A DNA stretch of 35,688 nt. Source: Cytophagaceae bacterium (lineage in GTDB: Bacteria; Bacteroidota; Bacteroidia; Cytophagales; Flexibacteraceae). The position numbers were made by a program, and so were the translations under genes. Positions within the stretch are counted from its first letter, which is position 1; every line of letters starts with the position of its first letter. The stretch lies in contig JAIXQU010000045.1 of the NCBI GenBank assembly GCA_027485575.1, forward strand, positions 1 through 35,688, written 5' to 3'. The notes beneath the pieces are model-generated. The model made no database searches, was not told the DNA's origin, and saw only the letters and a program-made list of their open reading frames with translations. Shown in pieces: positions 7,406-16,040 of the stretch.

Positions 7406-9277
7406 ATGTTTTCAAAATACGATATCATAGTTGCAGGGGCAGGACATGCCGGATGTGAAGCAGCCGCAGCCGCAGCAAACATGGGCTCCAAAGTTCTATT
7501 GGTAACCATGAATATGACTACAATCGGTCAAATGAGTTGCAACCCAGCTATGGGCGGTGTAGCCAAAGGCCAAATTGTAAGAGAAATAGACGCTCTGGGT
7601 GGATTGTCCGGAATCATAACCGACAAAACTACCATACAGTTTAGAATGTTGAACCGCTCTAAAGGTCCGGCAATGTGGAGCCCAAGAGCCCAAAACGACC
7701 GTTGGCGGTTTGCCGAAGAATGGCGTTTGGCATTGGAGAGAATTCCCAATGTTGACTTTCTGCAAGATACCGTTACCGAACTAATTGTAAAAGATGACCG
7801 GGTGACAGGAGTCAAAACCCAATTGGGTTATGAACTTTCAGCCAATGCAGTTGTGTTAACCAATGGAACATTTTTAAATGGCCTGATACATATTGGTGAA
7901 AAACAACTGACAGGTGGCCGAATATCGGAATCATCGGCCACAGGAATAACTGGTCAATTGGTTGAACTTGGCTTTGAAACCGGCCGCATGAAAACAGGAA
8001 CTCCACCAAGAATAGACGGTCGAAGCATGGATTACTCGAAAATGGAAGAACAGGCCGGTGATGAGAATCCTTCCAAGTTTTCATTTTCAAAAGAAACCAG
8101 CGCAATTCAAAACCAACGAAGTTGCTGGATAACTTATACAAACGATAAAGTCCATACCATTTTAGAAAAAGGATTTAGCCAGTCACCCATGTACACAGGG
8201 AGAATCCAAGGCCTTGGTCCAAGATATTGCCCTTCCATTGAAGATAAAATAACACGGTTTGCTGATAAGGACAGACACCAGATTTTTATAGAGCCGGAGG
8301 GATGGAACACTGTAGAAATATACGTGAATGGTTTTTCAACATCTTTGCCCTATGAGGTCCAAACAGAAGCCCTCCGACATATTCCTGGATTGGAGAATGC
8401 AAAAATATTCCGACCTGGATATGCAATCGAATACGACTACTTTCCGCCAACACAACTGAAACCAACCCTTGAAACCTATCTGGTTGAAAACTTATATTTT
8501 GCTGGCCAAATCAACGGGACCACAGGATATGAAGAAGCAGCATGCCAGGGCCTGATGGCAGGAATGAATGCCCATCTGAAAGTGAAAGAAGAAAACCCTT
8601 TTGTCCTCAGTAGATCTGAGGCTTATATAGGTGTACTCATTGATGATTTAATTACAAAAGGCACAGAAGAGCCTTACCGCATGTTCACCTCAAGGGCAGA
8701 ATTTAGAACCTTGCTCAGGCAAAACAATGCCGATTTCAGATTAACTGAAAAAGGAAATAAAGTCGGATTGGCAAGTCAGGAGAGATTGGATGTACTTCGG
8801 GGCAAAGAACAAAAAATTGCTGAAACCCTGGAACTCTGGAAAACTTTAAAACTGCCATTGGAAGAATTAAATCCCTTGTTAGAGACAAAAGGAACACCGC
8901 TGCTTACAGAAAAGATGAGCATTGAAAATCTATTAAAAAGACCGCAACTTGCTGTTACCGATTTCGCTCCATTTTTTGACAAGGTGAATCCCCATGGAGC
9001 AGATTCAGAGGAATTGGAGGAAGCAGAAGTCCTCATTAAATACAAGCCTTACATAGAAAAAGAAAACCAGATTGCCATTAAAATTACAGACAGCGAAAGC
9101 AAAGAACTTCGAAGAAATATTGATTTTAAGGCCATCAAAACTTTATCGAACGAAGCCCGGGAAAAGTTAACCAAGCTAAAACCGAAAACCCTTGGAGAGG
9201 CAAAGAAAATATCAGGCATCTCACAATCAGACCTTTCTATTCTATTACTTTATGCAGTAAATTCCGATGAAAACTGA
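7406..9277 (+). CDS. mnmG: tRNA uridine-5-carboxymethylaminomethyl modification enzyme MnmG (GidA)
   Basis: MnmG, with MnmE, uses FAD, NADH and methylene-tetrahydrofolate to install the carboxymethylaminomethyl group on U34 of certain tRNAs. The 623-residue protein is of normal family length. The FAD-binding motif AGAGHAGCEA is at about 10-19, followed by the MSCNPAMGGVAKG segment. The family signatures GPRYCPSIEDKI (about 271) and GTTGYEEAACQGLMAG (about 371) are present, as is the C-terminal helical MnmE-binding domain. The start ATG is clear. It overlaps the next gene by 11 bases, so the two are translationally coupled. mnmE is not in the window. Confidence 0.97.
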   Translation: MFSKYDIIVAGAGHAGCEAAAAAANMGSKVLLVTMNMTTIGQMSCNPAMGGVAKGQIVREIDALGGLSGIITDKTTIQFRMLNRSKGPAMWSPRAQNDRWRFAEEWRLALERIPNVDFLQDTVTELIVKDDRVTGVKTQLGYELSANAVVLTNGTFLNGLIHIGEKQLTGGRISESSATGITGQLVELGFETGRMKTGTPPRIDGRSMDYSKMEEQAGDENPSKFSFSKETSAIQNQRSCWITYTNDKVHTILEKGFSQSPMYTGRIQGLGPRYCPSIEDKITRFADKDRHQIFIEPEGWNTVEIYVNGFSTSLPYEVQTEALRHIPGLENAKIFRPGYAIEYDYFPPTQLKPTLETYLVENLYFAGQINGTTGYEEAACQGLMAGMNAHLKVKEENPFVLSRSEAYIGVLIDDLITKGTEEPYRMFTSRAEFRTLLRQNNADFRLTEKGNKVGLASQERLDVLRGKEQKIAETLELWKTLKLPLEELNPLLETKGTPLLTEKMSIENLLKRPQLAVTDFAPFFDKVNPHGADSEELEEAEVLIKYKPYIEKENQIAIKITDSESKELRRNIDFKAIKTLSNEAREKLTKLKPKTLGEAKKISGISQSDLSILLLYAVNSDEN

Positions 9278-10154
9278 AAAATTAATTCATTGTCCGTCTT
9301 GCGACTCAGATAAAATAAAACACATTCTGGATATTCCGGATTACTATTTTAGTAAACAGGTTTTTCCAATAGATGAGTGCCAGAATTGTGGGCTTAGATT
9401 TACCCAAAGCCGACCAACAGCAGATGCCATTGGTGAATATTATGATTCAGAAAACTATGCCAGCCACGACTCGGGTAAAAAATCAAGTCTGTTCTTAAAG
9501 GCTTACCAATTGGCCAGAGACTATATGCTGGAACAAAAATTTAAACTTGTACGGCAGTTTAAACCGGAATGGAAACAAGTTTTAGATTACGGAACAGGGG
9601 AGGGGTTTTTTACTGAATTTTTGCAAAAAAAAGGAAAAGAGGCCTTTGGAATAGAACCCTCAGCTGTGGCCAGAAGCAATTTTAAAAATAGAACTGGCAA
9701 CGATTTATATCCCGATATTTCAGCTTTGCCCCCTGGTAAAAGCTTTCAGGTAATCACACTTTGGCATGTTTTGGAGCATATCCATAGCCTGAGGAACACG
9801 ATGGAGGAATTGGTTGAGAGGCTCCAAAGCAAGGGTATTGTTGTTATTGCTGTCCCAAACCAAAAATCTACCGATGTAAAAACCTTTGGCAAAGAATGGG
9901 CAGCGTGGGATGTACCCAGACATTTGTACCATTGGGATGAAAACAGCCTGGAACATTTTATGAAAAGTCTGGGTTTGCAAAGAATTTACACAACACAGCT
10001 ACCACTGGATCCCATATACATCGGAATGATATCCTCAAAATATCAGGAAAAAAGTCCCCTGGAAGGCGTAATAAAAGGCATTAAATCTTATTTCCATGGG
10101 CGGAACAATCCTGCTGAAGGGTCAACGCTTTTGACAATATGGATGAAAAATTAA
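9267..10154 (+). CDS. Class I SAM-dependent methyltransferase with N-terminal zinc ribbon
   Basis: The 295-residue protein starts with a likely zinc-binding domain: Cys9/Cys12 and Cys38/Cys41 in CPSC and CQNC pairs. A Rossmann methyltransferase domain follows, with SAM-binding motif I VLDYGTGEGFF at about 104-114 and the WHVLEHI motif near 165-172. This is the Methyltransf_23-like architecture; substrates in this group are diverse and cannot be assigned here. Its ATG lies inside the end of mnmG (11-base overlap) and its own end overlaps the next small gene by 16 bases. This tight packing suggests one operon, but not necessarily a tRNA substrate. Confidence 0.9.
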   Translation: MKTEKLIHCPSCDSDKIKHILDIPDYYFSKQVFPIDECQNCGLRFTQSRPTADAIGEYYDSENYASHDSGKKSSLFLKAYQLARDYMLEQKFKLVRQFKPEWKQVLDYGTGEGFFTEFLQKKGKEAFGIEPSAVARSNFKNRTGNDLYPDISALPPGKSFQVITLWHVLEHIHSLRNTMEELVERLQSKGIVVIAVPNQKSTDVKTFGKEWAAWDVPRHLYHWDENSLEHFMKSLGLQRIYTTQLPLDPIYIGMISSKYQEKSPLEGVIKGIKSYFHGRNNPAEGSTLLTIWMKN

Positions 10155-10318
10155 TCAGGAAAGACACGAGTCAATTGTGGATAGAAACAGATTCTTTGAG
10201 CCTGAGCAAAAGCAACAATGCATTGCCATCAAGCAAAGGGCAATGGCTAACCGGAGCAGCAATCGTATTGGGAATCAGTGTTTTACTTTTTGTTTTATTC
10301 AACACCAGAAGTAAATAA
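10139..10318 (+). CDS. Small single-pass membrane protein, 59 residues
   Basis: ATG at 10139-10141 opens a 59-codon frame ending in TAA at 10316-10318. The product has a charged and polar N-terminal half (about 1-34) and one hydrophobic helix at about 36-55, ending in NTRSK, so a tail-anchored or single-pass inner-membrane protein is likely. It overlaps the methyltransferase end by 16 bases, and its stop codon shares one base with the ATG of the lipoprotein gene. Filling the gap exactly between two real genes is the main evidence that it is real. No family recognised. Confidence 0.7.
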   Translation: MDEKLIRKDTSQLWIETDSLSLSKSNNALPSSKGQWLTGAAIVLGISVLLFVLFNTRSK

Positions 10319-11808
10319 TGCTTAAAATATTCCTTTTATCCCTTGTCGGCCTGTTGTTATATGGATGTGCAAGCGTTCAGGCCCCAGAAGGGGGTCCACG
10401 AGATACAACTGCACCAAAATTGGTTGCGATTTTCCCATTAAGTGGAACAACCAACTTTAAAGGCAAAAATTTAGTAATGGAATTCAATGAAGATGTGTCA
10501 GAAGACAACACAAAAATTCAGTTCATTTCCCCTTTAACACCTTTAACCGTAACCACAGGAACAAGACGATTAAAAATAAGCCCCGACTCGGGATGGCAAC
10601 CCAATACAACTTATGTGATGAAGCTCCTGAAGAAAATAAAAGATGACCGGGAAGGCAACAACATGAAAGATACCACCATCCTTTTTTCAACAGGTGCAGC
10701 CATAGATACACTTAAAACCAGTTTTACTATTCTTGATAAAAGCGGAAAAGTCAGCCAACAAAAATTTACAGCCTTATTTAACAAGGAAAAAAAGGTGGTC
10801 TTTTCTTCAACGACTGACAGTTTAAGACCTCTGCAAATAAGGGGATTGAGTACAGGAAAATACAATGTGGAGATTTTCAACGATAAAAATGAAAACTACA
10901 AATACGAAGAAGACGATGGTTTATTATTTTTTGATTCTGTAAAGGTGGATTCAAATCTACAGATTAGTGTGACGCCTCTACCTCAAAAATATAAACCAAC
11001 AAAACTTTTTAAACAGCGAAAAGGGGACACAGTTGTCATTGAAGCCAGCCAGTGGATTTTCCCAAACGGAAAGTTCAAAAACAACATCATTGCAGAAAAC
11101 GAAGAACATACCCAATTCTGGCTTTATCCTGTAAAAAACAGTTATTTCCACAGTTTCGCTGATTCATTACAAAATTGCTATCAGGATACCATTGATTTAG
11201 TAAAGATAGATACAAGCAGAACACTGGATTTAATACCCATCAAAAAAACGATAACCCTGGAAAAAGACGGCAAAACTCTTAATCTGAAATTGAAATGGAA
11301 TTGGGCCATTTACCGATATCCAGATTCCTTATTTGTGACACAGGACACCGTTTGGAAACAAATTCCATTTATTACTGGTAACAATCAAATCGTTATTCCT
11401 TTTAAAGAACTGAAACCGGGCAAACTTAAAATGCGCTTTGATACAGTTACTTTTTATAACCTACAGGGTTTCAAAAGGGACTCAATAGACATAAGCAAAG
11501 CCGACATGGAACCAAAAGGAATGGTTTCAGGCTCGATAGAAAACGCTGGTAATAAGACTCTTGTATTAGAAATACTAAACAGTAAAAAAGAAGTCGAAGC
11601 AAGGTCGATTGGAAAAACGTTCAACTATTTGCTAAAACCAGGACGGTACACTTTTCAGATTTTTGACGACCTGGATAAAGATGGATTCTACACTGGTGGA
11701 AACAAAGAAGCCCGACGAAAAGCCGAGCCTCTTTATGTGCATCCCGAACCTGTAGAGCTGAAGCTGGGTTGGGATTTGGAGAATATTGTGTTGAAACCTG
11801 GCTTTTAA
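10318..11808 (+). CDS. Ig-like domain lipoprotein (SbsA-like Ig, Bacteroidota type)
   Basis: The 496-residue protein begins with a lipoprotein signal peptide: basic start, hydrophobic stretch, then lipobox LYGC with the lipidated Cys17. Residues after it include the segment [14 protein letters not shown], characteristic of a widespread Bacteroidota family with an N-terminal SbsA-like Ig domain (Big_5) at about 30-115. The rest is beta-rich, with a [11 protein letters not shown] loop near 460 resembling a calcium-binding or prealbumin-like module. It is probably anchored in the outer membrane or facing the periplasm; function unknown. It is the last gene of the smc-side block and converges on fumC with a 4-base overlap of the two stop codons. 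Confidence 0.88.
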   Translation: MLKIFLLSLVGLLLYGCASVQAPEGGPRDTTAPKLVAIFPLSGTTNFKGKNLVMEFNEDVSEDNTKIQFISPLTPLTVTTGTRRLKISPDSGWQPNTTYVMKLLKKIKDDREGNNMKDTTILFSTGAAIDTLKTSFTILDKSGKVSQQKFTALFNKEKKVVFSSTTDSLRPLQIRGLSTGKYNVEIFNDKNENYKYEEDDGLLFFDSVKVDSNLQISVTPLPQKYKPTKLFKQRKGDTVVIEASQWIFPNGKFKNNIIAENEEHTQFWLYPVKNSYFHSFADSLQNCYQDTIDLVKIDTSRTLDLIPIKKTITLEKDGKTLNLKLKWNWAIYRYPDSLFVTQDTVWKQIPFITGNNQIVIPFKELKPGKLKMRFDTVTFYNLQGFKRDSIDISKADMEPKGMVSGSIENAGNKTLVLEILNSKKEVEARSIGKTFNYLLKPGRYTFQIFDDLDKDGFYTGGNKEARRKAEPLYVHPEPVELKLGWDLENIVLKPGF

Positions 11809-13187
11809 ACCATCTCCTCAGGCTTCACCCAGGCGTCAAATTCCTCTGAGGTTACATAACCCAAGGCCATGGCAGATTCCTTTAAAGTTAGGTTTTCTTT
11901 ATGCGCTTTCTTAGCAATCTCCGCTGCTTTATAATAACCAATGTGGGTGTTTAAAGAAGTTACCAACATAAGTGAATTATCAAGGTGTTTTTTGATGAAT
12001 ATATGGTTTGGTTCAATCCCAACTACACAGTGTTTCCGGAATGAATCACAGGCATCTGCAATCAGATTGGCCGACATAAGGAAGTTAAAAATAATAACCG
12101 GTTTAAATACATTCAATTCAAAATGACCGTTCATGCCACCCACCGATATTGCTGCATCGTTCCCAATAACCTGAGCACAAACCATAGTAAGAGCCTCAGA
12201 TTGAGTAGGATTAACTTTCCCTGGCATAATAGACGATCCCGGTTCGTTTTCAGGAATTAAGATTTCACCAAAACCAGAACGTGGTCCGGACGATAACAAA
12301 CGAATGTCATTGGCAATTTTCATCAACGACACAGCAAGTGTTTTTAATGCACCTGAACCAAAAACCATGGCGTCGTGTGCAGCCAGAGATTCGAACTTAT
12401 TTGGTGCAGTTACAAACTGAAAACCAGTAAGTTCAGAAATCTTTTTAGCAACCAGAACATCATATCCTTTTGGAGCATTCAAACCAGTTCCAACGGCAGT
12501 GCCTCCCAAAGCCAATTCAGACAAATGCGATAAGGATTGATCAATATGCTTTAACCCATGGGTTAACTGGGCCGCATAACCAGAAAATTCCTGTCCCAAT
12601 GTCAAAGGGGTAGCATCCATTAAATGCGTTCGTCCTATTTTAACTACTGATTTAAAAGCCTCTGCCTTAGAAGAAATCTCATCCCTTAACTCAGAAACCC
12701 GGGGTAAAACCTTTTCTTTCAATATTTTAACAGCGGCAATGCTCATGGCCGTCGGAAAAGTATCGTTAGAAGACTGAGATTTATTTACATCGTCATTTGG
12801 ATGCAAGACTTTCTTATCATCCAATAAATTGCCACCTTGCAACACATGTCCACGATTTGCAATTACCTCATTTAAATTCATATTAGACTGTGTACCAGAG
12901 CCTGTTTGCCAAACAACCAATGGAAATTGGTCATCCAGTTTACCAGTCAAAATTTCATCACAGACCAGGCCAATTAAATCTGATTTCTCTTTTGATAAAA
13001 CCCCTAAATCGCAATTTGCCTGAGCAGCTGCTTTCTTCAAATACGCAAAAGCATATACAATTTCCTTTGGCATGGTATGCCCGCCAATCTGAAAATTTTC
13101 CCTTGACCGCTGGGTTTGTGCTCCCCAATACGCCTGAGCTGGTACAGTTACCTCACCCATCGTATCTTTCTCTATCCTATATTCCAT
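11805..13187 (-). CDS. fumC: Class II fumarate hydratase
   Basis: FumC reversibly hydrates fumarate to L-malate in the TCA cycle, without an iron-sulfur cluster. The 460-residue protein has normal length and the superfamily signature [11 protein letters not shown] at about 313-323, which carries the catalytic serine. The [20 protein letters not shown] segment near 183-202 holds the conserved histidine. Early [10 protein letters not shown] is the fumarase substrate-binding loop, which separates it from aspartase or argininosuccinate lyase with good confidence. Its start borders the DnaA-box region, so its promoter lies within the putative origin. Confidence 0.96.
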   Translation of the reverse strand: MEYRIEKDTMGEVTVPAQAYWGAQTQRSRENFQIGGHTMPKEIVYAFAYLKKAAAQANCDLGVLSKEKSDLIGLVCDEILTGKLDDQFPLVVWQTGSGTQSNMNLNEVIANRGHVLQGGNLLDDKKVLHPNDDVNKSQSSNDTFPTAMSIAAVKILKEKVLPRVSELRDEISSKAEAFKSVVKIGRTHLMDATPLTLGQEFSGYAAQLTHGLKHIDQSLSHLSELALGGTAVGTGLNAPKGYDVLVAKKISELTGFQFVTAPNKFESLAAHDAMVFGSGALKTLAVSLMKIANDIRLLSSGPRSGFGEILIPENEPGSSIMPGKVNPTQSEALTMVCAQVIGNDAAISVGGMNGHFELNVFKPVIIFNFLMSANLIADACDSFRKHCVVGIEPNHIFIKKHLDNSLMLVTSLNTHIGYYKAAEIAKKAHKENLTLKESAMALGYVTSEEFDAWVKPEEMV

Positions 13188-13530
13188 TGATTTTTAATAA
13201 CTTAACTTTTATGAAAATCTATATAAATTTGTTGACAAGTGTAAGACAGAATGTGGATAAAGTAAAAGCTATCCACAAAAAGTTATTTGACGATCAAAGT
13301 CTATCCACAAAGCCGGACTTATTCACAATTCAAAATAAATTGATGCACAATTTTAGAGCTAAAAGTTTAGAGTTAAAAGTTTAGAGTTAAAACTATGATT
13401 ATGAAGCGTAAAAAGAATAGCCAGTTGAAGTCTTACTTTAATTATCCACAAAACTTATCCACATATCAACACCCTTAGCAATAAGTACAATAAATAATTA
13501 AATATTTGTAATTCTATTATTGATGTGTGT
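13188..13530. other. oriC: Candidate chromosomal replication origin (oriC): DnaA-box cluster
   Basis: A non-coding gap between the leftward fumC and the rightward TPR gene. Perfect TTATCCACA boxes lie at 13252-13260 (- strand), 13442-13450 and 13455-13463. One-mismatch boxes lie at 13269-13277 (CTATCCACA), 13301-13309 (CTATCCACA) and 13319-13327 (TTATTCACA), with another (TGTGGAAAA) at 13535-13543 just inside the TPR gene. Between the two box groups sit three tandem AT-rich 14-mers (13351-13392). After the last perfect box comes an AT-rich tract (about 13481-13520) that could be the unwinding element. By eye I find no other perfect box in the window. Proximity of smc and parS-like sites supports the call; dnaA itself is absent, which is common for Bacteroidota. 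Confidence 0.75.
13351..13392. repeat. Three tandem 14-base repeats within the candidate oriC
   Basis: TTTTAGAGCTAAAA (13351-13364), GTTTAGAGTTAAAA (13365-13378) and GTTTAGAGTTAAAA (13379-13392) lie head to tail. The last two are identical; the first differs at two positions and has 6-base inverted arms. They sit between the left and right DnaA-box groups, where iterons or the DNA-unwinding element would be expected. Confidence 0.85.
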
Positions 13531-15387
13531 ATGATGTGGAAAACTGAATTTCAAGTAAAAAGGCGGAACTCAAAAATCAAAAGTGGTTTTCTGACTGGTT
13601 TTCTGATTTTGTGTTTCGTTACAATTTCATTCGGCCAAACAAAGACTGAGAAAAAAGATCTGGCGGATGAGTATTTTAAAAGAGAAAATTATCAGAAAGC
13701 CCTGGAAAATTATGAGGCTTTAGCTGGTGATGAAAATTGGGATGCCCAGATTTTTAACAAGTATATCCTCTCGCTTGACAAGGTAAAACCGGCGAAAACA
13801 GAAGCGGTAATTAAAAAATATTTAAAGAAGTATCCCAATGAAATGGTCTATCAGACTTTTCAGTTTACTTATTTGAAAAACACAAAAAAAGACGAAAAGG
13901 AACTTGAAAAATTTACCAACGGAAAATTGATTCCCTGGTTTTTGAAAACAAGTGAAAGAACGAAAGCTGGCTATATGTTTTTCCTGGAGAATGCTTCCCC
14001 TGCTTATGCAGGACAGTTATTGGATGCCGGAATAAAAACATTTGGTCTTTCAGTACTTTGGAAGGAAATGTTTCAGATTCAGTTGTTGGAAAAGAAATAT
14101 GCGGATTTGGCAATTACAATTGTAAAACTCCTGGAGCAAAGAGTGATGGAAGAGGTCGAGCTGGAAACCTTTTTGCAGGAACCGATTGGGCAGGATGAAC
14201 TATCAAAAAAATTGCAGATTGAACTATTAAAGCAAATTCAAACCAAGCCAAATGAAGCAGTTTATCCTTCATTTCTGGCCTGGATTTACATGCAAAAAAA
14301 GGATTTTGAAGGTGCCCTCATTCAATACAAGGCATTGGATATGCTTGAAAACACGGGAGGAACGCGGGTGTATCAATTGGGCGAATTTGCCATTAACAGT
14401 GATTTGAACAGGGTGGCCATCAAATGTTTTGAGTTTGTGATCCAAAGTTTTCCTGCAAGTCAATATAGATTTCTTGCCCAGCAAAAGTTGGTTCAGCTTA
14501 GGGAAGATGTGGTTAAAAATACCTATCCAGTTAAAAAACAAGATGTAAAAGAACTCATTCAGGAATATAACAATCTGGCAAACAGCCAATATTTAAATGT
14601 GTACGACCTCACCATGAAAGTCGCTGAACTGTGTGGAAAATATCTCAATAAACCAGATTCAGCCATTGTCATTTTAGAGGAAAGTTTTAAAACCCGACGT
14701 TGGCCGTTCAATCTTCAGAACAAAGCCAAAATAATGTTGGGTGATATGTACATTTTAAAAGATGAACCTTGGGAAGCAAGTTTGTTGTACGGCCAGGTTG
14801 AAAAAGATGAGGCCGAAAGTTTGGTTGGATATGAGGCCAAACTGAAAAACGCCAAGGTTTTTTATTTCAAAGGAGAATTTGAACTTTGCCAGGAACAGCT
14901 TGATGTTTTGAAACAAGGCACCAGCCGCGATATAAGCAACGATGCCATTGAATTGGGACTACTTCTTCAGGACCTGCTGGCCGAAGACACCACGGGCTTC
15001 TTCCTGTCTAAATTCGCGGATATTGACTTGCTTATCTTTCAGGGAAATTACGCAGCCTCCATCGACCAGATTGAAAAGCTCACTTTTACCATTTCCAACC
15101 CCGTGGTTTTGGAAAAACTGAAATTCCGCTTGTACAAAAATTTTGCCGCCACCCGCCAGCTGGACAAAGCCCTCGAGCAGCTTGACCAGATATATAAAAC
15201 CAAGGCCTCAGAACTGTATCTCGATGATGCTCTGTTTTTTAGCGGCGTTATCTACTCTGACAATCTGAAAGACAAAGAAAAAGCGATGGGCTATTTTCTG
15301 TCCTTGATAAAAGAAATTCCGGGCTCCGTATTTGTGGCCGAGGCAAGAAAACGATTGAGGATTTTGAGGGGAGATGCCGTGAATTGA
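13531..15387 (+). CDS. Secreted or periplasmic TPR-repeat protein
   Basis: About 618 residues. I prefer the ATG at 13531 (or 13534) over an in-frame GTG at 13525. The N-terminus has many basic residues, then a hydrophobic stretch ending near SFGQ, consistent with a Sec signal peptide. The mature protein is helical with tetratricopeptide-like repeats. The first (about ADEYFKRENYQKALENYEAL) is clear, and others follow near DFEGALIQYKALD, LDKALEQLDQIY and the C-terminal KDKEKAMGYFLSL. TPR proteins act as protein-protein scaffolds; Bacteroidota encode many of this kind with no assigned role. The gene starts at the edge of the putative origin, and one weak DnaA box overlaps its first codons. Confidence 0.9.
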   Translation: MMWKTEFQVKRRNSKIKSGFLTGFLILCFVTISFGQTKTEKKDLADEYFKRENYQKALENYEALAGDENWDAQIFNKYILSLDKVKPAKTEAVIKKYLKKYPNEMVYQTFQFTYLKNTKKDEKELEKFTNGKLIPWFLKTSERTKAGYMFFLENASPAYAGQLLDAGIKTFGLSVLWKEMFQIQLLEKKYADLAITIVKLLEQRVMEEVELETFLQEPIGQDELSKKLQIELLKQIQTKPNEAVYPSFLAWIYMQKKDFEGALIQYKALDMLENTGGTRVYQLGEFAINSDLNRVAIKCFEFVIQSFPASQYRFLAQQKLVQLREDVVKNTYPVKKQDVKELIQEYNNLANSQYLNVYDLTMKVAELCGKYLNKPDSAIVILEESFKTRRWPFNLQNKAKIMLGDMYILKDEPWEASLLYGQVEKDEAESLVGYEAKLKNAKVFYFKGEFELCQEQLDVLKQGTSRDISNDAIELGLLLQDLLAEDTTGFFLSKFADIDLLIFQGNYAASIDQIEKLTFTISNPVVLEKLKFRLYKNFAATRQLDKALEQLDQIYKTKASELYLDDALFFSGVIYSDNLKDKEKAMGYFLSLIKEIPGSVFVAEARKRLRILRGDAVN

Positions 15388-15402
15388 AAGATTAGAAAAT
15401 TT

Positions 15403-15558
15403 ATGAAAGGCCATCTAATTACCAACGATTCAGAGGAAAAGAAACTACAACGGCGTTTGGCATTGACGCATGAGGAAAGATTTTTTTTAATGATGAAATT
15501 GATTCGGGCTCAAAAGTTGATGAAAGAGGCGGTGATTGTTCATAAAAAAGACGAATAG
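15403..15558 (+). CDS. Small protein (51 residues) upstream of nucleotidyltransferase
   Basis: ATG at 15403 opens 51 codons to TAG at 15556-15558. The product is highly charged and helical, with a central RLALTHEERFFLMMKLIR segment (19-36) and a basic end. It ends 2-11 bases before the nucleotidyltransferase start, so the two are almost surely co-transcribed. I recall similar short proteins containing an ALT-x-EERF-like motif placed just upstream of nucleotidyltransferase genes in Bacteroidota; a database search is needed to confirm it. It may be the partner (antitoxin-like) of the next gene, by inference only. Confidence 0.7.
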   Translation: MKGHLITNDSEEKKLQRRLALTHEERFFLMMKLIRAQKLMKEAVIVHKKDE

Positions 15559-15560
15559 CT

Positions 15561-16040
15561 GTGGATATTATGGATGAAGAAATCATAAATCTTTGGTCCA
15601 AGTTTCATCAATTAGGCTTGAAATACATAATGGTAGGAGGATTTGCAACCACTCTTCATGGCCATATCCGAACCACAGAAGACGTTGATGACTGGATTGA
15701 GAACTCTTTGGCGAATCGAAGAAAACTTAGAACCGCATTATTACAACTGAGCATTGGAGATTTTGAAGCAATTGAAACCATGGATTTTATTCCAGGTTTG
15801 TCAACGATAAGACTTAACTCAGGAATAGATTTGGATATAATGACATATCTTAAAGGTTTTCCACAAGAGAAATTCGAATCGTGTTTTTCTATGGCGTCCA
15901 TTGCAACAATCAAGAATATTCCAGTACCGTTTTTGCACATCAACCATTTAATCGCTGAAAAAACAAAAGTTGGCAGGGATAAACATAAAAGCGATGTATT
16001 TGCTTTGGAGAAAATTAAAAAGGAGCAAGAAAGCGCCTAA
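15561..16040 (+). CDS. Nucleotidyltransferase-fold protein (MNT/AbiEii-like)
   Basis: The protein is 159 residues from a GTG at 15561, or 156 from the ATG at 15570. Numbered from the GTG, it shows the pol-beta type nucleotidyltransferase pattern: MVGGFATTLHG (24-34), the metal-binding pair Asp41/Asp43 in TEDVDDW, and a third acidic position in SGIDLDIMTY (Asp90/Asp92). A C-terminal RDKHKSDVFAL motif (139-149) is also present. Such stand-alone enzymes resemble the AbiEii toxin and MNT antitoxin groups, which transfer nucleotides to tRNA, protein or other targets. Target unknown. It converges on tcdA with a 4-base overlap. The small upstream gene makes a two-gene module. Confidence 0.85.
   Translation: MDIMDEEIINLWSKFHQLGLKYIMVGGFATTLHGHIRTTEDVDDWIENSLANRRKLRTALLQLSIGDFEAIETMDFIPGLSTIRLNSGIDLDIMTYLKGFPQEKFESCFSMASIATIKNIPVPFLHINHLIAEKTKVGRDKHKSDVFALEKIKKEQESA

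Noticed and set aside
12890-13384. 164-codon + strand frame running from inside fumC into the DnaA-box region
   Set aside because: It is antisense to a firm fumC gene, has no recognisable domain, and ends in the tandem repeats.
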